Source of the DNA: Kingdonia uniflora
Taxonomy: Eukaryota > Streptophyta > Magnoliopsida > Ranunculales > Circaeasteraceae
Direction of reading: 5' to 3'
Assembly: GCA_014058105.1 (NCBI GenBank)
Contig: JACGCM010001844.1
Coordinates: 2,294,001-2,358,000 of the forward strand
Length of the DNA: 64,000 bases
The stretch's first letter is position 1. Each line of letters opens with the position of its first letter. The notes beneath the pieces were generated by a model. That model was not told where the DNA came from, did not search any database, and was given only the letters and a program-made list of their open reading frames with translations. Shown piece by piece: positions 23,880 through 35,397 of this stretch. Position numbers and translations under genes: made by a program.

Positions 23880-24267
23880 AATATTAATGCAGAGGATATA
23901 TGATGGAGTTTGAAAATGCTATTGAAAGAGTTTCAATAGCATAATGCTATCTATTATCGATTTGTAATAACATTCAGTAAATGTTATATTAAGTAAACAA
24001 TATAAACCAGTAAATGCTGTTAAAAATGTTGTTAATAACATGTAAAAAAAACTATTATAAAAAGGATAGCATTACATATTACAGCATATAAAAAATGCTA
24101 TCGTAATATTTCCCTAAAGGTTTTTGACTGCTATTATAAGAAAACAACAGCTTTCAATAACTGTTGTTAAAAAAGGATAACATCGCATAATAAAGCGGAC
24201 AAAAAAAGCTATCATAGCTCTTTATAGCAGTTTTTGAATACTATTATATGTGTTTTTCCTTGTAGTG
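23880..24267 (+). mobile_element. CACTA-type transposon right end (CACTA-3)
   Basis: The segment ends CCTTGTAGTG at 24267, the reverse complement of the CACTACAAGG terminus of CACTA (En/Spm) elements. The preceding 380 bp is packed with short direct and inverted words around ATGCTAT, TTGTTAATAACA and AGCTATC, as in CACTA subterminal regions. TTG follows as a possible 3-bp target duplication. I did not find the left end. It shares no obvious terminal sequence with CACTA-1/2, which begin CACTAGGCCAAAA. Confidence 0.7.
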
Positions 24268-25257
24268 TTGAGCCCCTTAAGTCCCAATTTTCTCTTTGAT
24301 TTACACTTTACATAGTTTAGAATTATTGGAGATGTTTTTGAGCCTAAAAGAGTATAAATATAGTAGTTAAGCACTAATGATGATGATTTGCAAAAATTGT
24401 ATCAATATGGGAATAATTCACTTAAGTGGATTACCTCCAGCAGTCAGAAAGAGCTTATAAGATATTAGACCTGGATAAAGACTAAAGGAGATAAGATCAA
24501 GGAGAAGACTGAAAGATAAAGATCAACTCAACCACTATCCTCGATCATGGGATTGCTATAACAACTGATCCACGGTAGCGGGTTTGTTGTAACAACTGAT
24601 TCGCAATCGCGGGTTGGCTGCAACAACTTGTAGTTATCTTGAGTTGTGTGGTTCGAGGACACTCCTAGGTACTAAAATGAAGACTACATTCAGGATAGCT
24701 ATGAAATAGTTTAAATGATTTATAATTATTATACCTGAGACATAACTTCTATAAATAGCTTCCCCTAGGGTTCATTTAAACCATTTTCTGAATATGTAAA
24801 GTTTGGGGGGCTCAAATCTCCACTCTCGCATAACCTTTATTTATCTTTCTATTATTCATTTATTTTATTCTTCACTTCTTTTTCGTTAGTTTGATATAAT
24901 CATGAGGGGTTAATCCCTTCAAGCTTTGGTTTGGGGAAAAGCCCTTTGTAGAGATAACTAAAGACCTCAGTGTTAAGGACTCTCGATAATCAAATCTAGC
25001 TAAGTCCTTAGATGTTTAATAGAGATTCAAAGACAAAAAGGCAACATTCTTACTGCCTCATTTTTTAGGTAAAAATTAAGAAGTCGTTCGAACGACTTAT
25101 GGGTCCGTTCAAATGACTATTGCAACTACTTCTAAATTTAGGTTGTTTTAAGAGCAATTTGGTCTTATATTGTAATTAGGAAACTTAATTGTAACCTATT
25201 TAAGGGCAAGGCTAGGTAATGTAAAATGGATGATTGAAGATACAATCTCGAATTTAA
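24268..25257 (+). other. LTR-like promoter DNA and short tandem repeats
   Basis: 24551-24638 holds about 2.7 copies of a 31-bp unit (GGxTTGxTxTAACAACTGAT). A TATA-like box with CTATAAATAGC lies near 24750, followed by pyrimidine-rich sequence, which looks like an LTR U3/R region. LTR ends were not resolved. No ORF of note. Confidence 0.35.
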
Positions 25258-25388
25258 GTTTAGGAGAAATTCATTGTGATAAATTGAATTGAGCAATAAA
25301 AGTTCATATTATAAAATTATCCCACCAAATCATTTTGTCTGTATTAATTCTTCTTCTAAGATTAGTTTCTATTTTGATTGTAGATTAA
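25258..25388 (+). repeat. Chromovirus-like element 5' LTR, 3' portion
   Basis: It matches 29002-29140 (shared CATTTTGTxTGTxTTAATTC and surrounding sequence). A TATTTAAGG box at about 25196-25204 may be its TATA element, so the LTR probably begins upstream of 25190. The left boundary is not resolved. Confidence 0.65.
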
Positions 25389-25401
25389 GTCGTATTAGAT
25401 T

Positions 25402-26560
25402 TTGGAGCTAGAATTCTTGAGGAGTTTATGGTTTATGGTCTATACGCGTGACCGACTCAAGCAAATGAATGAGAGACTTATGAGTTTGTTTAAGATTCAC
25501 ATAAAACCTAACTCAAAGAATAACGTGAATACAGAGATTGGCGATATAAAAGATCGACTCACAAAGCTAGAAAGTCAAGTTTATGACCTAACTACTACCT
25601 TAGGGGGTTTAGTAGAATAGTTAACTCTTACAAATCTCTCTCATGCATTCACTTAGACGATGCAAAATAAACGCAAGGAGAATAAATGAGTTAAGGTGGA
25701 GAAGAAGGACGAGGGTAACGAATAGAAAGATATAGAGATTCTAGTAATGCCAACTCCGTAGAAGAAGAAATGGTTATTGATAAGTCCATGAATCATATGC
25801 GTAATCTTGGTATTAATTTTAAAATAGAGATTCCAGTATTCGACGAGTCAATCGATGTAAAGAAATTGGATAACTAGATAAATAGGTTATAGACCTATTA
25901 TTCAGTGTATGAATACTCAAATGCCCAAAAAATATGTTTTTCAACATTAAATTTTTTAAGTCATACACTCACATGGTGGAAATGCTATAAGAAATGTCAT
26001 GTTGTAGAAGGTTTGAATCAAAAAGTATTTAAAGTGCTGGTTAGGAAACAATTTTATCCAATTGGGTATGAATAGGAAAGATAGTATAAGTGGCATTATT
26101 TGTACCAAAAGTATGGATAATCAATCCAAGAGTACACTACGGAGTTTCATAATTAGGCTTTGGTTTTAGACATCGATGTGGACGAGTATGAGGTATTTAT
26201 GAAGTACACAGGTATGTTGCTGGAGTCCACTAGAAGGAAGTTGAAACTCTTTAATGTGGTGAATATCGAAGATGTTATCGTGATGACAATCTCTATTGAG
26301 AGCAAGTACTTGAAGAGTGACAAGAAAGACTATAAAAACAAGTTGGGGTACAAGTCTGGTTAAAGGAATGAGAAAAATGGAGAGTTCAAAGGAGTCAAAG
26401 GAGAATGGTATTCGTTCAAGGGGAATTTTTGTAGCCATTGTAAGGCGAGTGGGCATATTCTAGATAAATATTAGAAACTTTAACCGGAGCTTAGGCCAAA
26501 GGAGGAGAAAAGCAAGAAAGAGAATCGTGCACTAGCCAAAGCGGTTGTTGACCTCCTCTT
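25402..26560 (+). pseudogene. Chromovirus-like gag remnant
   Basis: An N-terminal coiled-coil-like piece (25402-25620, DIKDRLTKLESQVYDLTTTL) is followed by a decayed retrotransposon gag domain (IPVFDESIDV, FLSHTLTWWKC, LVLDIDVDEYEVFMKYTGML). A zinc knuckle remnant near 26430 reads CSHCKASGHILDKY with the last Cys lost. Several stops replace expected Trp or Gln. Confidence 0.7.
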
Positions 26561-26599
26561 ATGTTTAAGTAGACTATGGCTACTGAGGAGGCGAGTTGG

Positions 26600-27180
26600 G
26601 AATAACTTTTTCATGTCAGTATTCAGGTGAAGGATAGCTTAGTAGAGGCCATCATTGATCCAGGTAGTCAGAAGAACTTGATTTATGAGGCATTGGTGAA
26701 GATGATGAGTTTAGATACTACGGCTCATCCTAAGTAGTATAGTTTGGGGTAGATTCAGAAAGATGCATAGTTGAAGATTACAAAGTAGTGTACATTTAAG
26801 TTTATGATTACTTAATTGTTTATTGACAAGGTGACGTGTGAGGTGGTTCATTTAGATGTGTATCAAGTCATTTTAGGTAACCGTTATCTTTAGAACCGAG
26901 ATGCGATTCATTATCGTAGAGCTCACAAGCATCGTCTTGTGAAGGAGGGAAAAAAGTTCCATATCAATGTTTGAAAGGAGCATGTCACAATGAAGAATTT
27001 AGTAACGAGTCAGGTGAAGAGGTTGGTAAATGCGAGTGGCAAGTTTATGTTGTTGCTAGTACAACTGGTTCAAGAGGGTACGTTGGCTTAAGCGTTGTCT
27101 ACTATAACAATGTCTCTTAAATAACAAACTACAATAGGGAAGTTACAAGAGGAGCATAAAGACTTGTTTCATATAGTAGA
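26600..27180 (+). pseudogene. Chromovirus-like aspartic protease remnant
   Basis: The frame reads LVEAIIDPGSQKNLIYEALV, where the active-site D-S-G is D-P-G, followed by decayed sequence with LDVYQVILGN. It lies between gag and RT. The Ser to Pro change next to the catalytic Asp and several stops make it inactive. Confidence 0.65.
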
Positions 27181-28500
27181 AGAGATGTCGCTTAAGAGGG
27201 ATATGGAGCATGATATCACATTGGTGAGTGGTGAGCTACTACCCAATATTGGGTTATATCAGACTTCTGTGACCGAGTCTGAGGAGATAAATAAATAGGT
27301 ACAAAAGGTCATGGAGCAAAGATTTATTCATCCGAGTTGTTCACCTTGTAGTTCACCGTGTTATTGGTATCGAAGAAGGATGGGACTTGGAGAATGTGTC
27401 TAAATTATCAGGCGCTGAACAAGATTACTGTGTAGAATTGTTATCCGCTTCCACGGATTGATGATCTTTTGGATGAGTTACAGGGGGTCCAATATTTTAC
27501 CAAGCTGGATCTCAAGTCGGATTAACATCAAGTTAGAATCTAGGAAAAAAATACATGGAAGACGGCTTTCAAGACCAAACAAGGACTCTTTGAATGGTTG
27601 GTAATGCCTTTTGGGTTATGCAACGCTCTAATGCCATTTATGCTGTTGATGAATGAGGTACTTCGTGCTTTATAGATGATTTCATGATTATTTGTTTAGA
27701 TGATATATTGATATATAGTCGGATATGGGTGGAGCACCTCGTGCATATGTGTAAAGTGTTTGAAGCATTGAGATCACAACAACTTTTTCTCAATGGGAAG
27801 AAGTGTGAGTTTGAGAAGAAGGATCAAGTGTACTTGGGGTTCATTGTTGGTGGATGTGAACTTAAGGTAGATCCAAAGAAGGTCTCGATTATTACTAATT
27901 GGCCTAGACTCTGTTCAGTGACGGAAGTACAAAGTTTTATGGGTTCTTGTTAGTATTTATAAAAGTTTATTCGGCATTTTTCATGGATTTGAGCACATTT
28001 GCATTTCTTAACAAAGGCAGGTGTGAAGTTTGTATGGGAAGATTACCATGAGAAAATCTTTTAGTTACTAAAGCGAAAGAGTTCAAAAGTACTAGTGTTA
28101 GCATTACCAAATTTACAGCGTCCTTTTGAGGTAAGTGCAGGTGCGTCTAACTATGCATTAGAGGCGGTTTTGTTGTAGGATGGGAAGCCGATTGCCTACC
28201 ATTCTGAGATGTTTACAGGAGCAGTACACAACTATCCTACCTTTGATAAGAAGTTTTTCGTATTATATCAATTAGTGAAGCATTGTCAGAGTTACTTATT
28301 GGGGAATGAGGTTGTAGTACATTCCGATCACAAACTGTTATAGTTTTTAATTATACAGTCCAAGCTACCGCAAGCTCGCCATATGAAGTTGATGTCGCAT
28401 CTACAATAATTTACCTTTATTATCAAGTTTAAGAAAGAGGTAGATAACAAAATGGCTGACATGTTATATCGACTCACATAACTAACTATTTCTTCTTTAT
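27180..28500 (+). pseudogene. Chromovirus-like reverse transcriptase and RNase H
   Basis: RT landmarks appear in broken frames. VEQRFIHPSxSPxxSP-like, PxIDDLLDELQG-like and [17 protein letters not shown] blocks are followed by the open stretch 27684-27953 with CLDDILIYS (both Asp kept, Tyr changed to Cys). RNase H follows with PIAYHSEMFTGAVHNYPTFD and VVHSDHKLL. The first catalytic Asp position reads Gly (SAGAS) and the Glu position reads Lys. Stops are frequent. It would copy element RNA and remove the template, but it is dead here. Confidence 0.85.
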
Positions 28501-28579
28501 TGGTAGCTATGCCGATACAACCTATTGTTTTGTCTGAGTATGCTGTAGGGTATGATGATGACAAAGAGTTTAGTGTGAT

Positions 28580-29001
28580 TCACCAAAAGTTCCTACAAGG
28601 CAAGACATGTGAGTATGAATTGAGGGTGGAAACCGTTTGCATTGGATTAGAGAGGCTCATTGTTCCCGGGTTGTAGGTAATTTTAGGATTGAGAAGACTC
28701 TTTTGAATTTGCGGCGTTATGTTTATTGGCCAAAGATGCAAATAGATGTTGCTCGTGTGGTTCATGGTTGAGTTTTATGCAACTCATTAAAGCCTTCTAA
28801 TCGTAAGTTGGGACTGTACTTACAATTACCTGTACCTAACTGACCTAGGAAGAGCGTGTCGATGAATTTTATGGGCAGTTTGCCCATGATCAAGTGTAAA
28901 AATGATTATCTGTTTATGGTAGTAGATCGATTCTGCAAGATAATAATAATTATTCCAAGTTAGAAGACGATTACCGAGGAAGGAACAACACGATTATTTT
29001 T
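28580..29001 (+). pseudogene. Chromovirus-like integrase, truncated
   Basis: After the zinc-finger region, decayed text near 28850-28960 reads like the start of the integrase core (MDFMGSLPMIK, DYLFMVVDRFCKI). It stops at about 29000 where LTR sequence begins. The second Asp and the Glu of the DDE triad are absent because of the deletion. Confidence 0.7.
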
Positions 29002-29140
29002 GGGTTTAGGAGGAATTCATTATAATCAATTGAATTGAGCAATAGAAGTTCCTATTGGGAAATGGGAAATGATCCTACTAAATCATTTTGTTTGTGTTAA
29101 TTCTTCTTCTATGGATAGTCTCATTTTGATTGTGGATTAA
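29002..29140 (+). repeat. Chromovirus-like element 3' LTR piece
   Basis: This is a direct-orientation match to 25258-25388. It follows the broken integrase without the usual polypurine tract, which marks a deletion junction near 29001. Confidence 0.7.
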
Positions 29141-31376
29141 TGACTAAGCATAATCCAACTTCAGAAGAACAGAGCACAAAAAAACATAAGTTAAACATCC
29201 TCATACCAGGAAAGCTGCTGGAGAAGAACCACTAAACCTCCAGTTAAACATTATATCAATAGAGGACCTCAGGAGATGCCATTCAAAGCAAGACCTAAAA
29301 GGCTTCCATAAACCCACGGAGAGGTACGTTATTTTAGGGTAAACTAAAATCTAGGGAAAATGGTGTTTGATTTGTCAGATTTCTAGATTTAATCTAGGTA
29401 TTGAAATTTGGATATTAAGGGTAACTAGACCTCTGGATTCCACTTTATATTAGTATATTATGGTTTAATTTAATAGCCTTTTTGGTATTCTCATAGAATT
29501 CTCTCTTTTGAATCGAATCAACAGGTTTAGAATTCTTTTCTGATATCTTCGTAAAGAACAAATAAGAGAATCCAATCCATCAAGATCTAAACTCAAATCG
29601 TAGGTTCCTGACCTAGGGCTTATTCATCATTTTTCAAAAACAAGAACAATCCCTAGGTCTAGAGGTCACTAAGTAGACTAAGAAACCAGTTCCTTATTCA
29701 GGATACCAATCCATCTTCTAGGCTAGAATTGTTCGCCTCCTCCCCTAACTTTTCCAGTTCATGAGAGTTGAAGAACAATCCTAAAGAGTTATCAATGACC
29801 TCTAGGTCAGACCTATTTCCTGTAAGAAAAACCTAACATGCACCTATAGAGCTTCCTTCTCAGATCTAGTCTAAGGGGATTAGACCTACAACATCTTAAT
29901 AATAAAACAAAACAATTGAAGAACAAGATCAAAATTTTATTAAATTTTAAAACTTAGTTTAGAGATACAAACTCAGTTCTTAAGCTCTTCAAAACCCTGC
30001 AAAAATGAAAAATAGGTTTGGAGAGATAAAATAGAATATTAAATAGGAAAACCCTGATCTTGAATTGTCTTAACTACCCCCCAGTCTTCTCCAGTAGTGA
30101 AAGTTAGATTTTTGGTGAAGTTTTGCTCTTTTTTAATTACTTAGGGATCAGTGTTCAAAAATTGTGATAATAGGCCACCGATAGCCGGTGATCGCTAGTA
30201 GCATGCGATAATAGCCGGTGGGCAGTAGCCATAATCTCCCATCTTTTAGGGTTCTTCTTTGCTTGGTTAGAAGAGTATGAATTGAGGTCCATCCTCCTGA
30301 TCCCTTATCTCAATGATGATCTTGATTTTCCGATATCCCAACTAGACAAATTCTGATAAAACTTGTTCTGTTGAACTACTGGAATCCCCCAGTGTAGTTC
30401 TTGTGACATTTTAGCTCTGATTGAGCCATTTTCCTGCCAAATTGACTCCCGTAGTGAAGAGAACATAAAAATGAGGTAACTACGCAATGATTAGACAAAA
30501 ATGGTTTCTGGATGGCAAAAAAATACTATAAAAGGCTTAAATTCTACACAAAAATGTGTTTATCAGTATGCCTAACCAACCTGTGTTTGCGGGTTAGCGG
30601 TGGCCTCTTGGGTGCCCATTTTCAAACTTGGTGCCTCGGGATGTGTAAAGATTAAATTAGCCTCTAGATTTCTTAAGTTGGTCAATATGAGGGTAAAACT
30701 GTAATAATACTATCATGAAAAAGGAAACTTCTTTAAAGGTAAGTTCTAAGTTCTTCAAGTTAGGGCAAGGATCTTGGCAATGAAGAAGTGCGGTGTCTAC
30801 ACTTAAGTAGGCCCGACTTTAAGCCAAGTAGCTCCTCTTAGGATTGGTATTTTTTATTTTTTTTTGTAATAAGTAGATTGTTTAGGTTGTTAGATCTCTA
30901 GATCACAAACAAGTCAACTAAGAAGTAGTTAAAAAGAAATGCTCTTTTATAGAGGTTTCAAAAAAGAGTAAGAGCAACATTAGAAAGAGATTATACTTAA
31001 AGGATTATACTTAATCTTTGGTACATACCTTAAGAGTAAGGACTTAATAAATTACCTAAAAACTTAGTTGATTTGTCAAGATTAAGAAAATAAGTGCATT
31101 AACCAAGAAGCTCAAGTGTCCTCTTTAAGAATTCAACCCATTTCTTATCGCTTTCCTCGACAAACGAGTTAAGCGTAAAAAATTGGGTATTGATTCGAGA
31201 TAGGACAAAAATCTCAACTCATCAGGGGTCAAAAGTGATTTCGAGCTCATCAATCTCTGGAGATAATTTAAGGCACCCACTCCGTTTATCAGGTCTCTCA
31301 AATTCGAGAAATTTGATAAAATTTTTTTAAATATTTGAAGATATTTTGTCATGTGATATTTTATAGAAATGTTTAT
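29141..31376. other. No recognisable gene
   Basis: I see no convincing coding sequence. Near 30151-30230 the sequence CAGTGTTCAAAAATTGTGAT followed by repeated GATAATAGCCGGTG words resembles a hAT-type terminal region, but no partner end was found. The 75-codon minus ORF at 31352-31125 is unassigned. Confidence 0.35.
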
Positions 31377-31840
31377 TGTAATAGCCTAATTTTGTATTTT
31401 GAACTTAGTCTTACACCAAGGATAATCAAAGTGTTTAGATGAATAATGAACGAATACTAGCACAAAGTTTAGCGTGGAAATCGTTTGAATAGGTTAAAAA
31501 CCACGACCTCACTTGAGGATTTAGAAAGAGAGATGTTATTGATAGTTGCTAGCTATTACACAGGATGCTCTGAGTATTTTTGTATAGAGTGTTTGAGTTA
31601 GAATTCATCCATCTTTCATTGGGAATTCTCTGGTTCTATTTATAGGTCTTATAATATGACCGTTTGATGACCATTATTATTCTTAATGATGGACGTTACA
31701 ATATATATACATTTGATAGACATTGAGCTGATTATGTAACGGTCTGATCTAGCTATCTTGTAATGGCTTTATTAATGATAGAGTGCTTGTTAACTCGAAC
31801 TGTTGATGTAGAGGTCGTAAATAACAAGTATAACTCTACA
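31377..31840 (-). repeat. Solo LTR related to the Tat-1 LTR
   Basis: Its ends are TGTA (31377) and TACA (31840). Its left part parallels the Tat-1 LTR: TGTAATxGxCTAATT, then CTTACACCAA, then GCxTGGAAATC...AAAAACxACGACCTC-like text, then a TATA-like CTATTTATAGGTCTT shared with Tat-1. No Tat coding sequence or PBS borders it. The expected 5-bp target duplication is not visible (TTTAT against GTTTC), so the edges or a later deletion are uncertain. Confidence 0.6.
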
Positions 31841-31888
31841 GTTTCATAATATGCCATAAATATGCCATGAGATGTTGATGAGGTCGAG

Positions 31889-32388
31889 TGAATGTATGAT
31901 GATGGTTGAAGATGAAGCTTGAGTTCGAGATGTGGAAGAAGCCACTGCAACCGCCCCCTCTCAGCCAAGAGTACGAGAAACATTGTGGGCAAGTGGTGTT
32001 GGTTGAGAAGCTTCATAATATTATAATTAATATCGGGGAGCCGTTTCCAATGCGTATTCATGAATATCTGTTGTGGCTGTTGGGTTTCTTAGAACCAACG
32101 GTTCTGGTCAATATTATTGCATGGGAATTCCTTCTAACATTGGAAATTTGGAAAGTCGTATTTAATATTGATAGTGGTATAAATAACACTCTGGCTTGCT
32201 GTTGTAGTTGTGATTAACCAAGTGTTTCCCTAAACTTTGCCTTCTGTCCTTTTCCTTCTATTTTTATAATCATCCTACTGTTGAGAGGATGATAACCACG
32301 AGATAGCAATCTCGGGAGGCTTGGATTCTTGCAAAAGTAGAAGAATTCGCTTTCGATACATTGGGAATTAGTCCTTGAGTCTTCCTAG
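31889..32388. repeat. Direct repeat B, left copy
   Basis: About 500 bp closely matching 52715-53222 in the same orientation, with mainly transition differences. It abuts the left end of CACTA-1. The plus strand has an open stretch with WKKPLQPPPLSQEYEKHC and FPMRIHEYLLW. I do not recognise the protein, and the frame is not clearly conserved between the copies. Confidence 0.8.
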
Positions 32389-33067
32389 GCCAAAAACTGT
32401 AAATAATGACACTTTTGGAGGTAGATTTGCGACTCGGCTGCTCTGTTGTAACAATAGGACTTCCATTAACAGTCGTTCTTTTAGAACAACCATTGTTTTT
32501 TACTTTTCCCATCTTATTTTCCGCTAAAAAAAATCGACTCCTCATGTAGTCGAGAAAATAATTCAATCTCGACTTTAGACGCCGTCGTTTCTCGTTTTCT
32601 CCCTTTGATATGATTGCTAATTCAAAATCTAGCCTACTAATTGCTGAAATAACCCAATTCTACCACACATCTCTCCATGATCTCAATCCCTCTCTTCTCT
32701 CCTCTGAGTGTCCATCTTTTTCATCTCTAGAAACCTTAAAAGAAGAATTACACAAGTCCCAAACTTCTAATTCATTCAACAACTAACCGAGATCCATGAA
32801 ACCCATTATTATTATTCCGAGATATACTGCGAGGAATGTAAATATATTGATAATGCTTCTTGAATGATTACGGTTCTTCCCATCTTGCAGTAATCACAAA
32901 AAGCTCAAAAGTAAGTAAAATTGGATTCTTAGTATACATCCATTAATGGGTTTATCTATTTTACCAAATATTGAGAAATTTCCTCCAATTTAAATAATTT
33001 ACACTAATTTAAAGTAAAATAGTCAATTTCTATAAAATAATTTTTGAGCTTCAATCGATGTTTGTTT

Positions 33068-33072
33068 GGGAT
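33068..33072. repeat. Target-site duplication, left (gggat)
   Basis: GGGAT directly precedes the chromovirus left LTR and is repeated at 49014-49018 directly after the right LTR. Confidence 0.95.
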
Positions 33073-33122
33073 TGTAGTGTCCCGGATTTTATTTATTTAT
33101 TTATTATTCATATATTATGCAT
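33073..33122 (+). repeat. Chromovirus left LTR, first 50 bp
   Basis: It begins TGTAGTGTCCCGGATTTT, as does the right LTR at 46406, and breaks off after TTATGCAT where CACTA-2 starts. The rest of the LTR resumes at 39172. Confidence 0.95.
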
Positions 33123-33328
33123 TATTAGGCCAAAAACTGTAAATAATGACACTTTTGGAGGTAGATTTATGACTTGGTTACTCTATTGTAACAATATGAC
33201 TTCCATTAACAGTTATTATTTTAGAACCACCATCGTTTTTTACTTTTCCCCTCTTATTTTTGACTAAAAAAAATTGACTTCTCCTGCAGTCGAGAAAACC
33301 ATTCAATTTCGACTTTAGAGCTGTTCTT

Positions 33329-35397
33329 ATTTCCAACTCTAAGTTTCAACTCTCAACTCTAAATCTCTAAATCCTTAATAACTCCAAACCCTTCGAATTA
33401 AAATGAAAGAGTAACAATTCTTCTCACCAATTCTTCAAACTTCAGATGTAATTCTTCTCCAGATACAATTCTTCTCCTTGATTTTATCTAAATTGGGGAA
33501 TCAACAAAATTGACGAACCATTACTAACAAAATTGAGGAATCGAATTGCAAGTTATACAACGGGTATGCTCTTTCCCTCTCTTTTTCTCTTTATGAATAG
33601 AATTACAATTTTGTTGAAGTTCTTTCTTATTAGAGTTCTTTCTTGTTAGAATCGAATTGCTGTTTGTTGGAGTTCTTTCTTGTTGGAATCGAAATATCGA
33701 ATTGATGTTTGAATGAAATTTTAGGGTTAGTATGTACGCTGATTGCACTGACAATCGAATAAGGGTTTTTTGCTTACTAATTGAATTTACAAAGGAATCC
33801 TTCTAATTAGTTTTGGTGTATCCTAATTGCTGCAGAGGATTAGTGTTTACGCCATCTCAGACTTATCATTGTGTTGCTGTGATGACCTTTTATAGATCGA
33901 AACAAGGGCTGAAGTAAGTATCAGTTTTTCTTTTCTTGTTGAATTTTCACATAGGCTATTTGAAGCTTATGGATGATCATGATTTATTGGGCATTTCTTC
34001 ATCTCTAAATCTCTTGGTCGATATTGATATTTCTCTAAATGGTTTGCGGTCTATAGTTATTAAACTTTGGATCAACTAATTTCTAAAATTGAGGGACTTT
34101 GTGGCTTGGGGTATGTGTTGTTTGAAAATTAGGGCTTTTGGTTAAATTACATCTCTAATCAAAAACTTATGGGATTCATTGGTTCTATAAGAGAATACAC
34201 CTTATATGGCTTTACAATGGAGGAGTTCAATTGTGAGTCTATGATAGGAGAAATTTCAGTTTGGTACGAATAAAATAAGCATCGATGTATACAGGGATGG
34301 TGAATGAAAGATACTTCGAGTAAATTCTTACAGCTAATTAGAGGGCAAATATAGATACTGTAGTTGAACTAGTACTATGGTCTTGAATCACATTCACAAA
34401 CTCACTAAAGCTATTCCTAACCTATGAAAATTTTCCATCCAATGGGAACATATATAGAGACTCTAAGCGATATGATTGTACTAAGATTTGGCCCTTTGTA
34501 CCTTTAACATCCAACGAAAATCTTCATGAAATTCTTCGTGTCTACGTCCAAAACCTGGTTTCTCTTCCTTTTATTATTGATTGCATCAAGTATTTGTGCC
34601 TTTTAGTGTAGTCTAGTAGGCTTTAGAATTACATTGTTAATATGACAAGGTCATTAGTGGTATTCTTTTCTTACTTCAAAAAGTGAGTTTTCGCACGTCC
34701 TACTTTATTTCTTGCCATATCTATTTCAGATTATATCACTGTTATGTTGGTATTCTTTTCTTAAGTATTCCTCAAGGATACAATGTTCAAGATGCTCACC
34801 TCTAAGATAAGAAAACTACTACTAGTAATGTCACTACCAATATTTAATTGATGTTCTTTCATGTTTGCTATTGAATTCCTTAGAGTTGTTCAACCCAAAA
34901 TTTAACAAAAATGATAGCTAGAAACACAATTGGATCGTAATTTAGAGAAATTCTGGACTTAACAAAAATATATCACATTGTATTGCCCTTCTACTATATT
35001 TAGCTCTAATAAAAATAATCAAAAATCTAACGATCGATAGCGAAGGGCTTGTTGGTTCCATTTTTACTTTCCTTCACTTTTGGGCTTATTATTAGCAATC
35101 TACTTGTTGGCTTTAATTTGGATGGTGATATTCTCATGCATAGTTATTGCGTCCGGGATTGCTGTGTTTAAATCAGATTTTCATTGGAGCAGATTATGGA
35201 GTGATCCTAATGAGGTATTTTGTTGGTTTTATAGCTTCAACTATTTATCTGGTCATTTTGTTCATCTAAGCTTTAATGGCATGACTTGTAGTGCATGCTT
35301 AAACTAATATACTCTGTAATTTTTTTTGGTTCTTGGGTGAATACTATGCTTTTTTGGGTTATCTAAGTAATTAAGTTGGTTAATTATTATCTTGCAG
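33329..35397. other. CACTA-2 internal sequence without recognised gene
   Basis: The words AGTTCTTTCTT/GAATCGAATTG recur at 33617-33700. 35080-35307 is open for 75 codons on the plus strand with a hydrophobic start. It may be cyclin exon 1 sequence read in a shifted frame, but I cannot show this. Confidence 0.35.

Larger units (their letters stand above)
25258..29140 (+). mobile_element. Decayed chromovirus-like Ty3/gypsy element with deleted 3' part
   Basis: Plus-strand order is LTR end (25258-25388), gag (from about 25402), protease (about 26640), RT/RNase H (27180-28500), partial integrase (to about 29000), then an LTR piece (29002-29140). The LTR piece matches 25258-25388 in the same orientation. 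The integrase is cut in mid-domain exactly where the LTR sequence resumes, so an internal deletion removed the rest of pol and the start of the 3' LTR. There are dozens of in-frame stops, many at expected Trp or Gln positions. Confidence 0.8.

Noticed and set aside
30151..30230. Candidate hAT terminal repeat (CAGTGTTCAAAAA)
   Set aside because: No matching inverted end or 8-bp target duplication was found nearby, so it is only mentioned in the interval entry.
31753..32061. 102-codon minus-strand ORF across the solo LTR edge
   Set aside because: It spans the boundary between the solo LTR and repeat B and is not conserved in the right copy of B.
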